Assembly (NCBI GenBank): GCA_036023115.1
Contig: JAYKKT010000061.1
Span: 12,087,501 to 12,151,500, forward strand
Length of the DNA stretch: 64,000 nt
Direction of reading: 5' to 3'
Source: Brasenia schreberi
Lineage: Eukaryota > Streptophyta > Magnoliopsida > Nymphaeales > Cabombaceae
Shown one piece after another: positions 53,201 through 58,076 of the stretch. The notes below the pieces were generated by a model, which had not been told where the DNA came from, did not search any database, and saw nothing but the letters and a program-made list of their open reading frames with translations. How positions within the stretch are numbered: the first letter of the stretch is position 1; each line of letters starts with the position of its first letter. Position numbers and translations under genes: made by a program.

Positions 53201-54670
53201 TAGGGTGTTTTATGGTAGCAGTGGTGGTACACAAACTAAAAGATCTTATCCACCCAATGACCTCTAACTTGAAAAACCTCCCTCAACACCGTAATTCTCA
53301 TTGTGGACCTTCCACATTCTCCAACAAATATACTTGCTCACACAGTAAGAGATGAAAAATTGAGTGGGGTATCTTGCAGGTAATTAAGTTTCTCTAGTGT
53401 GCTTGGCGTGGAAGATGTTAAGTGAGACAGGAATTAATGAGAGAAGGAGAAGAAATGACAATGGTGCAAAAACCTTCTCATAGGCTACACACTCTGTATA
53501 TGTCAACTTAGAAATGGGCAAAATTTTCCATGTACAATATACAAAACATAGCTGAATGCACCATGAATTACATGTATATGGCATCAGATGACATCAGTTG
53601 TTTCAGTACAGAGAATAAGATTCAAACGCGTGCATTATATATGTGCGTGTGTGTGACAGAGAGGGGGAATGTGTGTGTGTGTGTGAGAGAGAGAGGACTT
53701 TTTCAGTGACCTATTTCAGGAGGATAAGAGATAAGAGATGTGTGGCAAACTGTCACCCGCTCCACTTCTTCTACCAACAAGAGTTAATGTCTGGGCCAGA
53801 AAACGTTGGTATTGACTTTAGGCTGAAGTAAAACTTTTATCACACGAACATTCCCGATAAAATGGCCCTAGAGTTTATTTTACATTTTGCAAGTATAACA
53901 AGTACTTATCGTGCTATCAATAGTTCGCCTTCTTTATTTTCAGTGACTTGGATTTAAACGTTTCTTTGCAATTAGCCTTTTCTTGTTCTGGATAACATAT
54001 TAAGGAGGAAACGTGGTAATGGATCTTGAGAGATTGCTTTCCGTTTCTCTTACTCAATTTTAGTTCAAAGAGAATGTGGTTGGATTAGTGCAACCACAGC
54101 CAAATTCTGTTAGGAGAGTGAAAAAACCTAAATTAGTAAGTGTTGAAACATAGATGCCTGGTATAATATGGATCACATTGTTATGTACAGTAAACTTTTC
54201 TGTCATTAAAATTCCTTCCCTTTTGGAGAAAATTCTCTCCTTCGTTCTCAAATTTTTAGTTTGCATAAAGGATGGAAAGCCATCAGTTCTTACACAGGAT
54301 GGCTCATAAGCATATCAATACAACCATTGTAAATTAAGTTTGCCAAACATGGAGAATGAAGCCCTTTACATGCAATTATCAGGTTGAGTGCAAAGAACTA
54401 TTTTACAGAGACTTACCACCACTAGACGACGCTCTTGCTGATAGGCTTATTCCAGGGTGCAGTACCTTAGATCAGGTTTTGTTCTTTCCTCAGTTACTTG
54501 TCCCTTTATGAATATAATCTCATCATAGTTGATTCATTTTTTCTAGTGAAGCTGATGTCTGCTACTCTGATGATCAGGTGAGGGAATCTTTACTAAAGGA
54601 ATGTGAAGAAGTAGAACAGGTGGCAGTAGAACAGGCAACAGACAATGCTCTTCTAGATGAACTTACAAAG
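14240..54670 (+). CDS. TIG: Trigger-factor-type chaperone (chloroplast TIG-like), internal eight exons
   Basis: Eight exons with consensus AG/GT borders and compatible phases (14240-14323, 35464-35592, 35756-35844, 48894-49077, 50663-50753, 52245-52399, 54383-54475, 54578-54670) join into 918 nt, 306 codons, without a stop. The product has the trigger factor order: end of the N-terminal ribosome-binding domain with GFRPGKKVP (the F-R-x-G-x-x-P ribosome-contact signature), a linker with APEVKW, an FKBP-like domain ([13 protein letters not shown], then [17 protein letters not shown]), and the start of the helical C-terminal domain. Trigger factors assist folding of nascent chains; plant full-length homologues are plastid proteins encoded in the nucleus. 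The transit peptide, first ribosome-binding segment and last roughly 150 residues are not in the window, so localisation is inferred. Intron lengths are 21,140, 163, 13,049, 1,585, 1,491, 1,983 and 102 bp. The exons show no lesion, so the gene looks functional despite the repeat load. Confidence 0.9.
15005..18271 (+). mobile_element. RTE-type LINE 1 in the copia C LTR
   Basis: 3,267 bp, ending in GGCTTAGTTGTTGTTGTTGTT with no poly(A), typical of plant RTE LINEs. It is flanked by a perfect 15-bp duplication AAGTTAGATCAACCC at 14990-15004 and 18272-18286. The 5' end begins AAACTCCGCCTATG and probably is close to full length. It contains endonuclease and reverse transcriptase remnants. Confidence 0.92.
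15395..18210 (+). pseudogene. RTE LINE polyprotein (endonuclease and reverse transcriptase), broken
   Basis: The apurinic-type endonuclease starts near 15395 ([38 protein letters not shown], then [14 protein letters not shown] and [16 protein letters not shown] up to 16060). The reverse transcriptase region covers 16143-17078 ([23 protein letters not shown]) and 17080-18210 ([34 protein letters not shown], catalytic FADDIVLV, then [12 protein letters not shown]). A TGA at 17076-17078, a lost base near 17180 and frame shifts near 16060 break it. It is closely related to the copies at 37001 and 28088. Confidence 0.88.
19046..23290 (+). pseudogene. Gag-pol of copia C, broken
   Basis: Gag starts [13 protein letters not shown] at 19046 and reads [18 protein letters not shown]. 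The zinc knuckle C-S-H-C-G-K-S-stop-H-T-K-E-T-C is at about 19830-19872 with a TGA inside it. The protease [10 protein letters not shown] near 20140 is preceded by another TGA. Integrase: [24 protein letters not shown] (20577-20650) and [14 protein letters not shown]. Reverse transcriptase is at about 21720-22560, heavily decayed; RNase H is at 22790-23290 ([17 protein letters not shown]). The order is standard Ty1/copia; many stops make it non-functional. Confidence 0.88.
23351..23689 (+). repeat. 3' LTR of copia C
   Basis: 339 bp, TGTTGAAGAACTAG to CGAATCTACA. It contains the uninterrupted stretch TTTAAGTTAGATCAACCC that proves the LINE insertion point in the 5' LTR. Confidence 0.92.
24330..24640 (-). 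repeat. Possible solo copia LTR, minus orientation
   Basis: It contains a block (CTAATCTAACTTAAATGACT...GCCCTTA at about 24490-24525) that matches the complement of the copia C LTR core, embedded in the gag relic of D. Borders and target duplication were not resolved. Confidence 0.4.
24834..24998 (-). mobile_element. Miniature RTE derivative 1
   Basis: 165 bp. On the minus strand its first part matches the 5' end of RTE LINE 1 (AACTCC..., then TTAGGCTT.TGACAGCCAGC) and its last about 40 bp match the LINE 3' end (AAAGAATCCATGTA, AAAGGCTTAGTTGTAG). About 3 kb of coding region is missing. Flanks 24822-24833 (TTTTTGTTACAT) and 24999-25010 (TTCTTGTTATAT) agree at 10 of 12 positions, suggesting it inserted as a short unit. 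Confidence 0.75.
25589..25719 (-). mobile_element. Miniature RTE derivative 2
   Basis: On the minus strand it reads LINE 5' sequence (TTAGGCTTCCGACAGCC, ACTTTGTCGGA), then the same internal junction as copy 1 and the complete 3' end (GACCCCATCTAGTATGGG, AAAGGCTTAGTTGTAG). The 5' end is truncated. It lies inside hAT3. A clear target duplication was not found. Confidence 0.75.
25870..27740 (-). pseudogene. hAT3 transposase remnant
   Basis: BED-like finger at 27740-27555 (VCKYC, then ISLIKHHL). DUF659 at 27195-26698 reads [49 protein letters not shown] (the first catalytic Asp position is Leu: MALGWTN instead of MADGWTD) and [14 protein letters not shown]. The hATC region is barely visible. An acidic tail is at 26100-25870. 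Multiple stops; non-functional. Confidence 0.75.
28593..31905 (-). mobile_element. hAT2: second copy of the hAT1 family
   Basis: 3,313 bp with ends CAGTGTTGTCTGACGCAT and complement CAGTGTTATCCGTATCG, flanked by perfect 8-bp duplications ACCTGCAT (28585-28592, 31906-31913) inside antisense RTE LINE 3. It is alignable with hAT1 along its length. Its subterminal motifs show more CpG to TpG/CpA decay than hAT1. Confidence 0.93.
28900..31405 (-). pseudogene. hAT2 transposase, broken copy of the hAT1 gene
   Basis: Same domain order as the hAT1 transposase: BED near 31340, [20 protein letters not shown] near 30610, [12 protein letters not shown] near 30425, hATC near 29290-29460, acidic tail at 29133-28900. 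In-frame stops are visible after IQE (near 31155), after IYE (near 31112), after DMS (near 30514), in FI-stop-NHAF (near 30253) and before SIVRQKQ (near 30150). There is also a lost base near 29840. It cannot encode an active enzyme, but might be moved by hAT1 transposase. Confidence 0.88.
32554..32640 (+). mobile_element. RTE LINE 3' end fragment
   Basis: About 87 bp: GGGCACACGATAGGGATCTG through CCCCGTCTAGTATGGG to GTTGTTGTTGTTG. It is the terminal piece of the RTE family in + orientation, directly joined to antisense LINE 3 on the left and to a copia remnant on the right. Confidence 0.8.
32641..33422 (+). pseudogene. Copia J: reverse transcriptase end and RNase H
   Basis: It reads [55 protein letters not shown], then RNase H with many stops (MREQNTR near 33225). 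It ends at ACTTGAGGGGGAG. The D-I-T-Y-V-V and [10 protein letters not shown] blocks mark a copia lineage different from A, B and C. The 5' part is absent. Confidence 0.8.
33423..33679 (+). repeat. Probable 3' LTR of copia J
   Basis: It starts TGTGAAAG after the polypurine tract and contains CTCTTATATAAAG. It probably ends near TTGAACA at 33679. There is no partner LTR in the window. Confidence 0.55.
35114..35145 (-). repeat. Very short RTE 3' tail
   Basis: About 32 bp (ACAACAACAACAACTAAGCC then TTTTCCCATACT), the complement of the RTE 3' terminus only. It is embedded in a CATA-rich microsatellite region. Confidence 0.6.
35154..35206. repeat. CA/TA microsatellite
   Basis: About 14 CA units followed by about 12 TA units. 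Confidence 0.95.
35464..35592 (+). CDS. TIG: TIG exon b: ribosome-contact signature exon
   Basis: 43 codons starting [16 protein letters not shown], which holds the F-R-x-G-x-x-P motif that binds the ribosome in bacterial trigger factor. It ends ETLQKAVSS. The acceptor is AACAG and the donor GTATGT; both ends are phase 0. It lies 21,140 bp from the previous exon. Confidence 0.92.
35756..35844 (+). CDS. TIG: TIG exon c
   Basis: 89 nt reading [16 protein letters not shown] and on to SSQGFI, ending with two bases of an arginine codon (phase 2). The acceptor is TTCTAG and the donor GTACTT. The arginine codon is completed 13,049 bp downstream. Confidence 0.9.
35845..37000 (+). other. TIG: Start of the 13-kb TIG intron
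   Basis: No convincing gene. At 36903-36981 a unit of about 39 bp (TAGTCCCC.AGGATAGTATT and on) is present twice in tandem with three differences. Confidence 0.6.
37001..40520 (+). mobile_element. RTE LINE 2, 5' truncated and internally interrupted
   Basis: It aligns with RTE LINE 1 from about its position 15270 to the TTG tail at 40511-40520. Endonuclease: [14 protein letters not shown] near 37235, [19 protein letters not shown] near 37535 and [16 protein letters not shown] near 37720. Reverse transcriptase: [14 protein letters not shown] near 39720, then [16 protein letters not shown] sequence near 40280. Frameshifts, a deletion around 39540 and an inserted antisense RTE piece at 38622-39187 disable it. 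No target duplication was found. Confidence 0.85.
38622..39187 (-). mobile_element. Antisense RTE fragment inside RTE LINE 2
   Basis: It begins with CAACAACAACTAAGCC (complement of the 3' tail) and covers the 3' 560 bp of the RTE. The host LINE reads ..TCACAAGACTA up to 38621 and resumes ATGAAATATGGAGAAACC at 39188. The reading frame segment on the minus strand includes [20 protein letters not shown]. Confidence 0.82.
41050..41700 (+). pseudogene. Gag start fused to RNase H end in copia F
   Basis: 41055-41400 resembles copia gag ([31 protein letters not shown]). From about 41475 the sequence is the RNase H end ([18 protein letters not shown], then [10 protein letters not shown] near 41645). 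Zinc knuckle, protease, integrase and reverse transcriptase are missing, and stops interrupt the rest. Confidence 0.7.
41852..42151 (+). repeat. 5' LTR of element G
   Basis: 300 bp with ATATAAGGG (TATA-like) near 41976, an AG-rich run and a CTCCATTGGAGGGCC block. It is related to the LTRs of H and I. Confidence 0.88.
42637..42812 (+). pseudogene. Captured PPR repeats in element G
   Basis: Reads [20 protein letters not shown] then [16 protein letters not shown], followed in a new frame by [20 protein letters not shown]. These are two PLS-type pentatricopeptide repeats (RNA-binding organelle proteins) from a host gene, separated by a frameshift. There is no start and it is too short to function. 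The last motif is the source type of the recurring L-F-D-E-M-P motif in this family. Confidence 0.85.
42972..43088 (+). pseudogene. Captured DUF538-type fragment in element G
   Basis: 39 codons: [20 protein letters not shown] then [19 protein letters not shown]. The L-L-x-x-x-x-L-x-x-G-[IL]-F-P-x-(x)-A/V-T-x-Y-E-F-N-E-E-T pattern is characteristic of the N-terminal part of plant DUF538 proteins. The fragment stops there. Identification is by motif only. Confidence 0.65.
43095..43330 (+). pseudogene. Captured coiled-coil gene fragment in element G
   Basis: Reads [24 protein letters not shown] sequence (one TAG inside), then [40 protein letters not shown] and RWLEP. The composition and the clean reading frame point to a captured cellular protein helix; I do not recognise the source gene. 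Directly after it come decayed copies of the V-F-D-K-x-P-K-R motif (43350-43480). Confidence 0.55.
43662..45394 (+). repeat. 5' LTR of element H, interrupted by organelle-like DNA
   Basis: 43662-43732 and 45181-45394 together (about 285 bp) match 47259-47536. The break falls in the block TTGTCCGTA-GTACTAAGGG.ATTTTGG, with about five bases lost. Confidence 0.88.
43733..45180. other. Inserted organelle-like (probably mitochondrial) DNA, about 1.45 kb
   Basis: The stretch differs sharply from its surroundings: higher GC, no transposon signals, and CTTCGCTCAG/TTCGTTCAG motifs of the sort seen in plant mitochondrial intergenic DNA. It contains a direct repeat of about 100 bp (44409-44507 and 44539-44638, TCTCTTCGCTTCGCT.AGCTC and on). 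No target duplication flanks it, which fits end-joining insertion of organelle DNA. I recognise no mitochondrial gene, so the origin is inferred. The open frames at 44541-44873 and 44931-45182 are not assigned. Confidence 0.6.
45585..45677 (+). pseudogene. GCK-domain gene, C-terminal half, in element H
   Basis: Reads [20 protein letters not shown] then [11 protein letters not shown], which matches the second half of the plant GCK domain (E-D-x-V-x-x-C-x-E-V-T-x-x-L-x-x-C-M-x-x-H-x-x-Y-Y-x-P). It lies upstream of the first half of the same domain, the reverse of the natural order. It belongs to an uninterrupted 222-codon frame (45525-46193) that also includes the other half. Confidence 0.8.
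45906..46193 (+). pseudogene. GCK-domain gene, N-terminal half, in element H
   Basis: From a plausible native start [12 protein letters not shown] at 45906, preceded by a pyrimidine-rich leader-like stretch, through an acidic low-complexity region ([12 protein letters not shown]). It then reads [20 protein letters not shown] and [10 protein letters not shown] before TGA. This is the first half of a GCK domain; the usual F-C after MEC-x is F-S here. The C-terminal half sits upstream at 45585-45677. Small GCK proteins are plant-specific and of unclear function. Confidence 0.82.
46190..46345 (+). pseudogene. Captured 14-3-3 protein fragment in element H
   Basis: Reads [15 protein letters not shown], then after a one-base shift [20 protein letters not shown] and [14 protein letters not shown]. 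This is the highly conserved alpha-3/alpha-4 stretch of 14-3-3 phosphoprotein-binding proteins (family pattern V-E-E-R-N-L-L-S-V-x-Y-K-N-V-x-G-x-R-R-A-S-W). It starts at the last base of the GCK piece, so the two captured genes abut. Arg to Gly and Arg to His changes and the frameshift make it non-functional. Confidence 0.88.
46498..46575 (+). repeat. PPR-derived micro-motif copies in element H
   Basis: Two tandem degenerate copies of the unit AACTGTTTGATGAAATGCCC-AAGAG.G, encoding LFDEMPKRD in one frame. Similar units lie at 42749-42810 and 43350-43480 in G and at 56843-56870 and 57775-57815 in I. Confidence 0.65.
46690..47165 (+). repeat. Degenerate tandem repeat, unit about 26-30 bp
   Basis: Units like GAAGATGTTGCAGCCAAAGA-AGCTGCT repeat about 14 times with variable spacing. 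The frame reads [17 protein letters not shown] in the best-preserved part (46955-47005). The source is unknown; a Lys/Ala/Glu-rich helix-repeat gene is possible. Confidence 0.65.
47259..47536 (+). repeat. 3' LTR of element H
   Basis: 278 bp, TATTGAAGAATATG to TTTTCCAACA; the first TG has mutated to TA. Confidence 0.88.
47542..48074 (+). other. 3' backbone of element G, shared with element I
   Basis: 47537-47660 reads [20 protein letters not shown] then [16 protein letters not shown]. This and the following 300 bp correspond to 57970-58076 plus 63778-64000 in element I. It is the only internal sequence these two copies share apart from the PPR micro-motif, so it is probably part of the ancestral element. 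It ends in the TTTTTTGGCAAG region and polypurine tract. Function unknown. Confidence 0.65.
48075..48377 (+). repeat. 3' LTR of element G
   Basis: 303 bp, closely matching 41852-42151. Confidence 0.88.
48520..48893 (+). other. TIG: Intron end before TIG exon d
   Basis: Unique AT-rich sequence after the copia F LTR, ending in an unusual acceptor TTTTGGTTGAAG. Nothing else is seen. Confidence 0.6.
48894..49077 (+). CDS. TIG: TIG exon d: linker before the FKBP-like domain
   Basis: 184 nt. The first base completes the split arginine codon, giving [14 protein letters not shown] and on to [20 protein letters not shown]. The acceptor is TTGAAG and the donor GTATGG. Phase agreement with exon c across a 13-kb intron supports this join. 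An ATG further in (48913) is internal and not a start. Confidence 0.9.
49078..50662 (+). other. TIG: TIG intron d-e
   Basis: 1,585 bp without transposon domains or paired repeats that I could see. Confidence 0.6.
50663..50753 (+). CDS. TIG: TIG exon e: start of FKBP-like domain
   Basis: 91 nt reading [18 protein letters not shown] and on to PSAESK, leaving one base for the next codon. The acceptor is CTTGCAG. The donor GTTTGT is inferred from phase, because GGA (Gly) is completed by the next exon. Confidence 0.88.
50754..52244 (+). other. TIG: TIG intron e-f
   Basis: 1,491 bp. 51308-51350 contains a decayed match to the RTE 3' tail (AAGCCTTTTCTCACATTAGG then TGGTGTCAGCTA). The 107-codon open frame at 50953-51276 has no recognisable domain. 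Confidence 0.55.
52245..52399 (+). CDS. TIG: TIG exon f: FKBP-like domain core
   Basis: 155 nt reading (G)[19 protein letters not shown], then [16 protein letters not shown] and ending EAQFT. LPGF plus the G-x-x-x-G-E stretch is the core of the trigger factor peptidyl-prolyl isomerase domain. The acceptor is TCTCCAG and the donor GTAAGT. Confidence 0.9.
52400..54382 (+). other. TIG: TIG intron f-g
   Basis: 1,983 bp. No transposon recognised. A GT/GA-rich microsatellite lies at 53643-53695. Confidence 0.6.
54383..54475 (+). CDS. TIG: TIG exon g
   Basis: 31 codons, [20 protein letters not shown] to STLDQ, corresponding to the exit from the isomerase domain into the C-terminal helices. The acceptor is TATCAG and the donor GTTTTG. 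Confidence 0.9.
54578..54670 (+). CDS. TIG: TIG exon h: first helix of C-terminal domain
   Basis: 31 codons, [20 protein letters not shown] to LLDELTK, a charged helix typical of the trigger factor C-terminal domain. The acceptor is GATCAG and the donor GTTAGT. I found no following exon in the remaining 9.3 kb, so the next intron also exceeds the window. Confidence 0.88.
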
Positions 54671-55449
54671 GTTAGTAAATCTGTCATTTATGAAGTTTGT
54701 TGTCATTTTCTGTATGTTGTTCTCTGGACAAACTAGATGGTTATGTATTATCTACTTACTTCACGAACCCTGTATGCTGGATTTTTCATTTTCTTCTAGA
54801 AGGTAGTTGAAGAATTCTGAGTTTCTATTTCATTGACCCAAAGTTTTTCCAGAGAGATGATTGACAGCCCCTACAGATCTTCCTACCCACACATTTGAAT
54901 AGATGCTGATTGGAATCATTTGAAACAACATGAGCACAACAAAAAAGGTTCCTATCTGGATTTTTCTTCTTTTGCATGATTCCCATCCTTTCAGCAACTG
55001 GAAACAATGTGGTTATCAGGATATAGGTCCACGAATGAACATGAAAAGATGGAGAATTTTCAGTTAAGTTCACATTTTGCTGCTTGAGTTTTGGCCATCA
55101 AAGCTTGACCATTACATGGTCTTTCAAGAGAACCAAGAAAGAAGACTCGTTAGGTTCTTCTAGACCCTTAGCTTGATGAACCAGTAGATTCTTCAAGTTC
55201 CAATTGAAGGTTAGACAAGTACTTTGATTAAGTGACATGCTATTCGACAAAGATATGATACAAGTTGGGTTCAGATCTGGTTGCAGTCCAGATATATTTT
55301 CCATGTAGCCATGTGATATAGGAGATAATCACCTTCATCCTGTATAGTGCATAAAATACTCATTCCAGCCATCAACTTTGCAAATTCAGTTGCACCTTTC
55401 CATAAATTTTTTAAAGGCCAACCATCAGTCCTGATCTGGCACTCCCAAT
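54671..55449 (+). other. TIG: Start of the last TIG intron in the window
   Basis: About 780 bp of AT-rich sequence with no feature I can support before the hAT end begins. Confidence 0.6.
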
Positions 55450-55792
55450 CAATGTTACAAAAATCATATCATATCGTACGATACGATTTTATCGTGTATC
55501 GTATGATGATACGGTATGATACATGGGCACATATCGCTTATCACGATTTATCGTGCCGCATCGTACTGTATCGTACGATATGTGGGTGTATCACACCATA
55601 TCATACGAGTCGATGTTTATTTTCTATTATAAATTCCGGAAATCTGAAACTTGCAGATTTCATTTCTGCTTCTTGTCAAATCCTTTTTCACACCATTCCC
55701 TTGCTTTCAGATCCTCTTCTTACCTTGTTTTTGTTGATTTCATGGGTTATTCACAATATTCTAACTATTTCACCCAATACAACTCTCATCTC
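55450..55792 (+). mobile_element. 5' end of a hAT element of the hAT3 family
   Basis: It starts CAATGTTACAAAAATCATATC, has subterminal TATCGTACGATA motifs and then matches the complement of the right 240 bp of hAT3 (GAAACTTGCAGATTTCATTT, CCTCTTCTTACCTTGTTTTT). It is cut at 55792 by element I. The rest must lie beyond the window. Confidence 0.75.
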
Positions 55793-56110
55793 TGTTCAAG
55801 AATGAGTTTAGAGCCAGTTTTAGTACATTTGATGTCTTAGGACAGTAAATTTGATGTTTTAGGTATTATTGTAATTGTCCGAAGTTGTAAGGGCATTTTG
55901 TTAATTTTCTGTACTAGGGGGTATTTTGGTCATTTTATATTTTACAACTCCTTATATAAGGGATGATAGGTTGTATTAGGGTTTAAGGTTGTTGAGATTA
56001 AGAAAGAGGAGGGGCAACCTCCATTGGAGGTCCCCCTCCTCCGATCTCCACATTTCTCTTGATTGTGTATGATCTTTTTCTTTTTTGCTACGCAACCACA
56101 TTTTTCAACA
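55793..56110 (+). repeat. 5' LTR of element I
   Basis: TGTTCAAGAATGAG to TTTTTCAACA. It shares TTTTAGGTATTATTGTAATT, TATATAAGGG, TTGTATTAGGGTT and CCTCCATTGGAGG blocks with the LTRs of H and G, plus an internal partial duplication of TTTGATGT(C/T)TTAGG (55838-55862). Confidence 0.85.
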
Positions 56111-56285
56111 TGGTATCAGAGCAAGGAGAAAGATTTTCAGAGTGAAAACAATGTCTCTGTGTGGTGTTCCTTCGTCTTCTTCACGAAAGCAATGGAGGAG
56201 GGCGACAAAGATTTTAGGCATCCCTCGCTATAATGGCGTCACTCACTGCTATGCCAGAAAACATTTGCCATCATTAATCTGAACT

Positions 56286-57440
56286 GTGGCACTCCAGTCA
56301 GTTAAATCCAAAATCAGCAGAGAGTCTCGCGCCATCACCAATCCCTTCAAACTCTCTATTTCTTATGCCCTACCACGAAGATCAAAATGGCAGGAATTCG
56401 ATTCGCAACTGCAAAAGTGCCTCTGCATTCACCAATTAAAAGAGCTTCATGCCAAAATCGGGAAGACCCACCTCTCTCACAACGCTTTCCTCCTCACTAG
56501 ACTCGCCCACAAGCACCTCAGTTATGGCAATCTCGATTATGCGAGGAGAATTTTTCTGCGAAATGGATGACCCGCCAATTTTCTTGTGGAATGAGATCAT
56601 CAAACACCATTGTAGACATGGGATATATCGAGAATCCCTCTGTTATTTCTGTGCCATGTTGAATTTCGACATCCCGCCTAACGAGTTCACCTTGACCTTC
56701 ATGCTGCCCACATGTGCGGCAATGAAGTCCGCCTCCAACGGTCGTATGGTTCGTACACATGCAATTTGCCGGAACTTCGAATCTAACGTGTTTGTCTCCA
56801 CAACTTGGTCGATATGTACGGTAAAACTGACTTGTCTACACATCAATTGTTTGATGGAATGCCTGTAAAAGTTTTGGCTGCATATAATGCCATGATTGAC
56901 AGCTGTGGGATAAATGAGGAGTTACACATGGCCATGGAGGTCTTTGAAGTTTGATCTTATGTTGAAAAGTGGCGTTGTGCTTGATGCGGTGACTATGGTG
57001 AACCTCCTGCATGCTTGTGCTTCTGTCGGTTCCCTTCAACGAGGCAAATGACAAAATCAATGTTTCTACGTCTATGTGGGTGCTGCTCTTATACATATGT
57101 ACATGCGTTGTGGAACTTTACTTGATGCACAACAGATATTTGACCAAATGACTGATAGAGATCCTATTTTCTTGACGGCAATGATGTCTGGGTTTGCAAT
57201 GCATGGACTTCCTAAAATGGCAAAATCAATGTTTCTACGCATGATAAGAGAAGGTTTGAAGCTTGACGGGATAACCTTTGTGGTTCTTATTGTCTGGTTT
57301 TAGCCATGGAGGCATGGTTGAAAAAGGGCGTAGATACTTCCATTTGATGTCACGGAGGTATGGTTTAAGCCTAGGGCTGGAGCACTATAGCTGCATGGTG
57401 GATATGCTTGGTAGAGAAGGAGAATTGGAAGAAGCTGAAA
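56286..57440 (+). pseudogene. Captured near full-length PPR gene in element I
   Basis: About 1.15 kb of intronless PLS-type pentatricopeptide coding sequence, distinctly GC-richer than the flanks. It starts MALQSVKSKISRESRAITNP at 56286 and runs through HQLKELHAKIGKTHLSHNAF, YGNLDYARRIF, LWNEIIKHHCRHGIYRESLC and PNEFTLTFMLPTCA. Further on are ALIHMYMRCGTLLDAQQIFD, MSGFAMHGLPKMAKSMFLRM and [22 protein letters not shown] proteins bind organelle RNA. At least four frameshifts or stops (near 56560, 56840, 56955 and 57300) and loss of several repeats make it a dead copy. PPR genes normally lack introns, so the intronless state does not by itself prove an RNA route. Confidence 0.9.
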
Positions 57441-57458
57441 CATGTGGAAAGAAGGATA

Positions 57459-57690
57459 TCCAACCGCTTATTTTATCTATTTGTTCCACCAAATGTATTC
57501 ATAGATGCAGTGAAATGTGCTAGTCTATCAACTTCTTCAGATAATGGGTGGACAAGAGTTATTGTTGAGAAGCCTTTTGGACGTGACTCTGAATCTACTG
57601 CAGCACCCACAAAATCCTTGATGAAGTACTTACACGAAGACCAAATTTTCAGAATCGACCATTATTTGAGAAGGGAACTCGGTTGGAAAA
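57459..57690 (+). pseudogene. Captured glucose-6-phosphate dehydrogenase segment in element I
   Basis: Reads [20 protein letters not shown], then [20 protein letters not shown] and [15 protein letters not shown]. This is the conserved core of G6PDH (first enzyme of the oxidative pentose phosphate pathway). It includes EKPFGRD and the substrate-binding R-I-D-H-Y-L motif, where K-E-L usually follows and R-R-E-L is seen. The V-K-C-A-S pattern suggests a plastid isoform. The coenzyme-binding N-terminus and the C-terminal half are absent. It follows the PPR piece after about 20 bp. Confidence 0.9.
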
Positions 57691-58068
57691 GGTTCGGTGA
57701 CGAAAGAAGAATTAGATTCAAGTTTGGTTTTGTTTGCAGAGAGAAATGCTAAAAGATGATTAACATGAACACTGCACATCAAGTGTTTGATGAAATGTTC
57801 AAGAGGGCTAAAAGTTCAGAAAAAGATTTAGAAGATATAAAGTAGCATGTGATGATGGCCTTCATTGGAAAAACAACTAAATATGAGTTTAGAGTTGTTG
57901 ATGGAATGCAGAAAATCAGTCTTTCTCACTATACATGCATGACAAAGCAAATTATAGAAGAGGTAAGAGGAATTTGTTGATATAGAATGTGGTAGTATCA
58001 CCAAGAAGCATGAAAGTTAAAACCTTGAGTTGCTGAAGTAAACATCCAGGAGGGCTGGAAAAGCGGCT
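57691..58068 (+). other. Unassigned body of element I
   Basis: It contains a PPR-derived motif copy (HQVFDEMFKRA near 57780), an unrecognised frame (MMAFIGKTTKYEFRVVDGMQ, then KISLSHYTCMTKQIIEEV at 57855-57970), and the beginning of the backbone shared with G. Confidence 0.5.
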
Positions 58069-58076
58069 GCAGTCAC

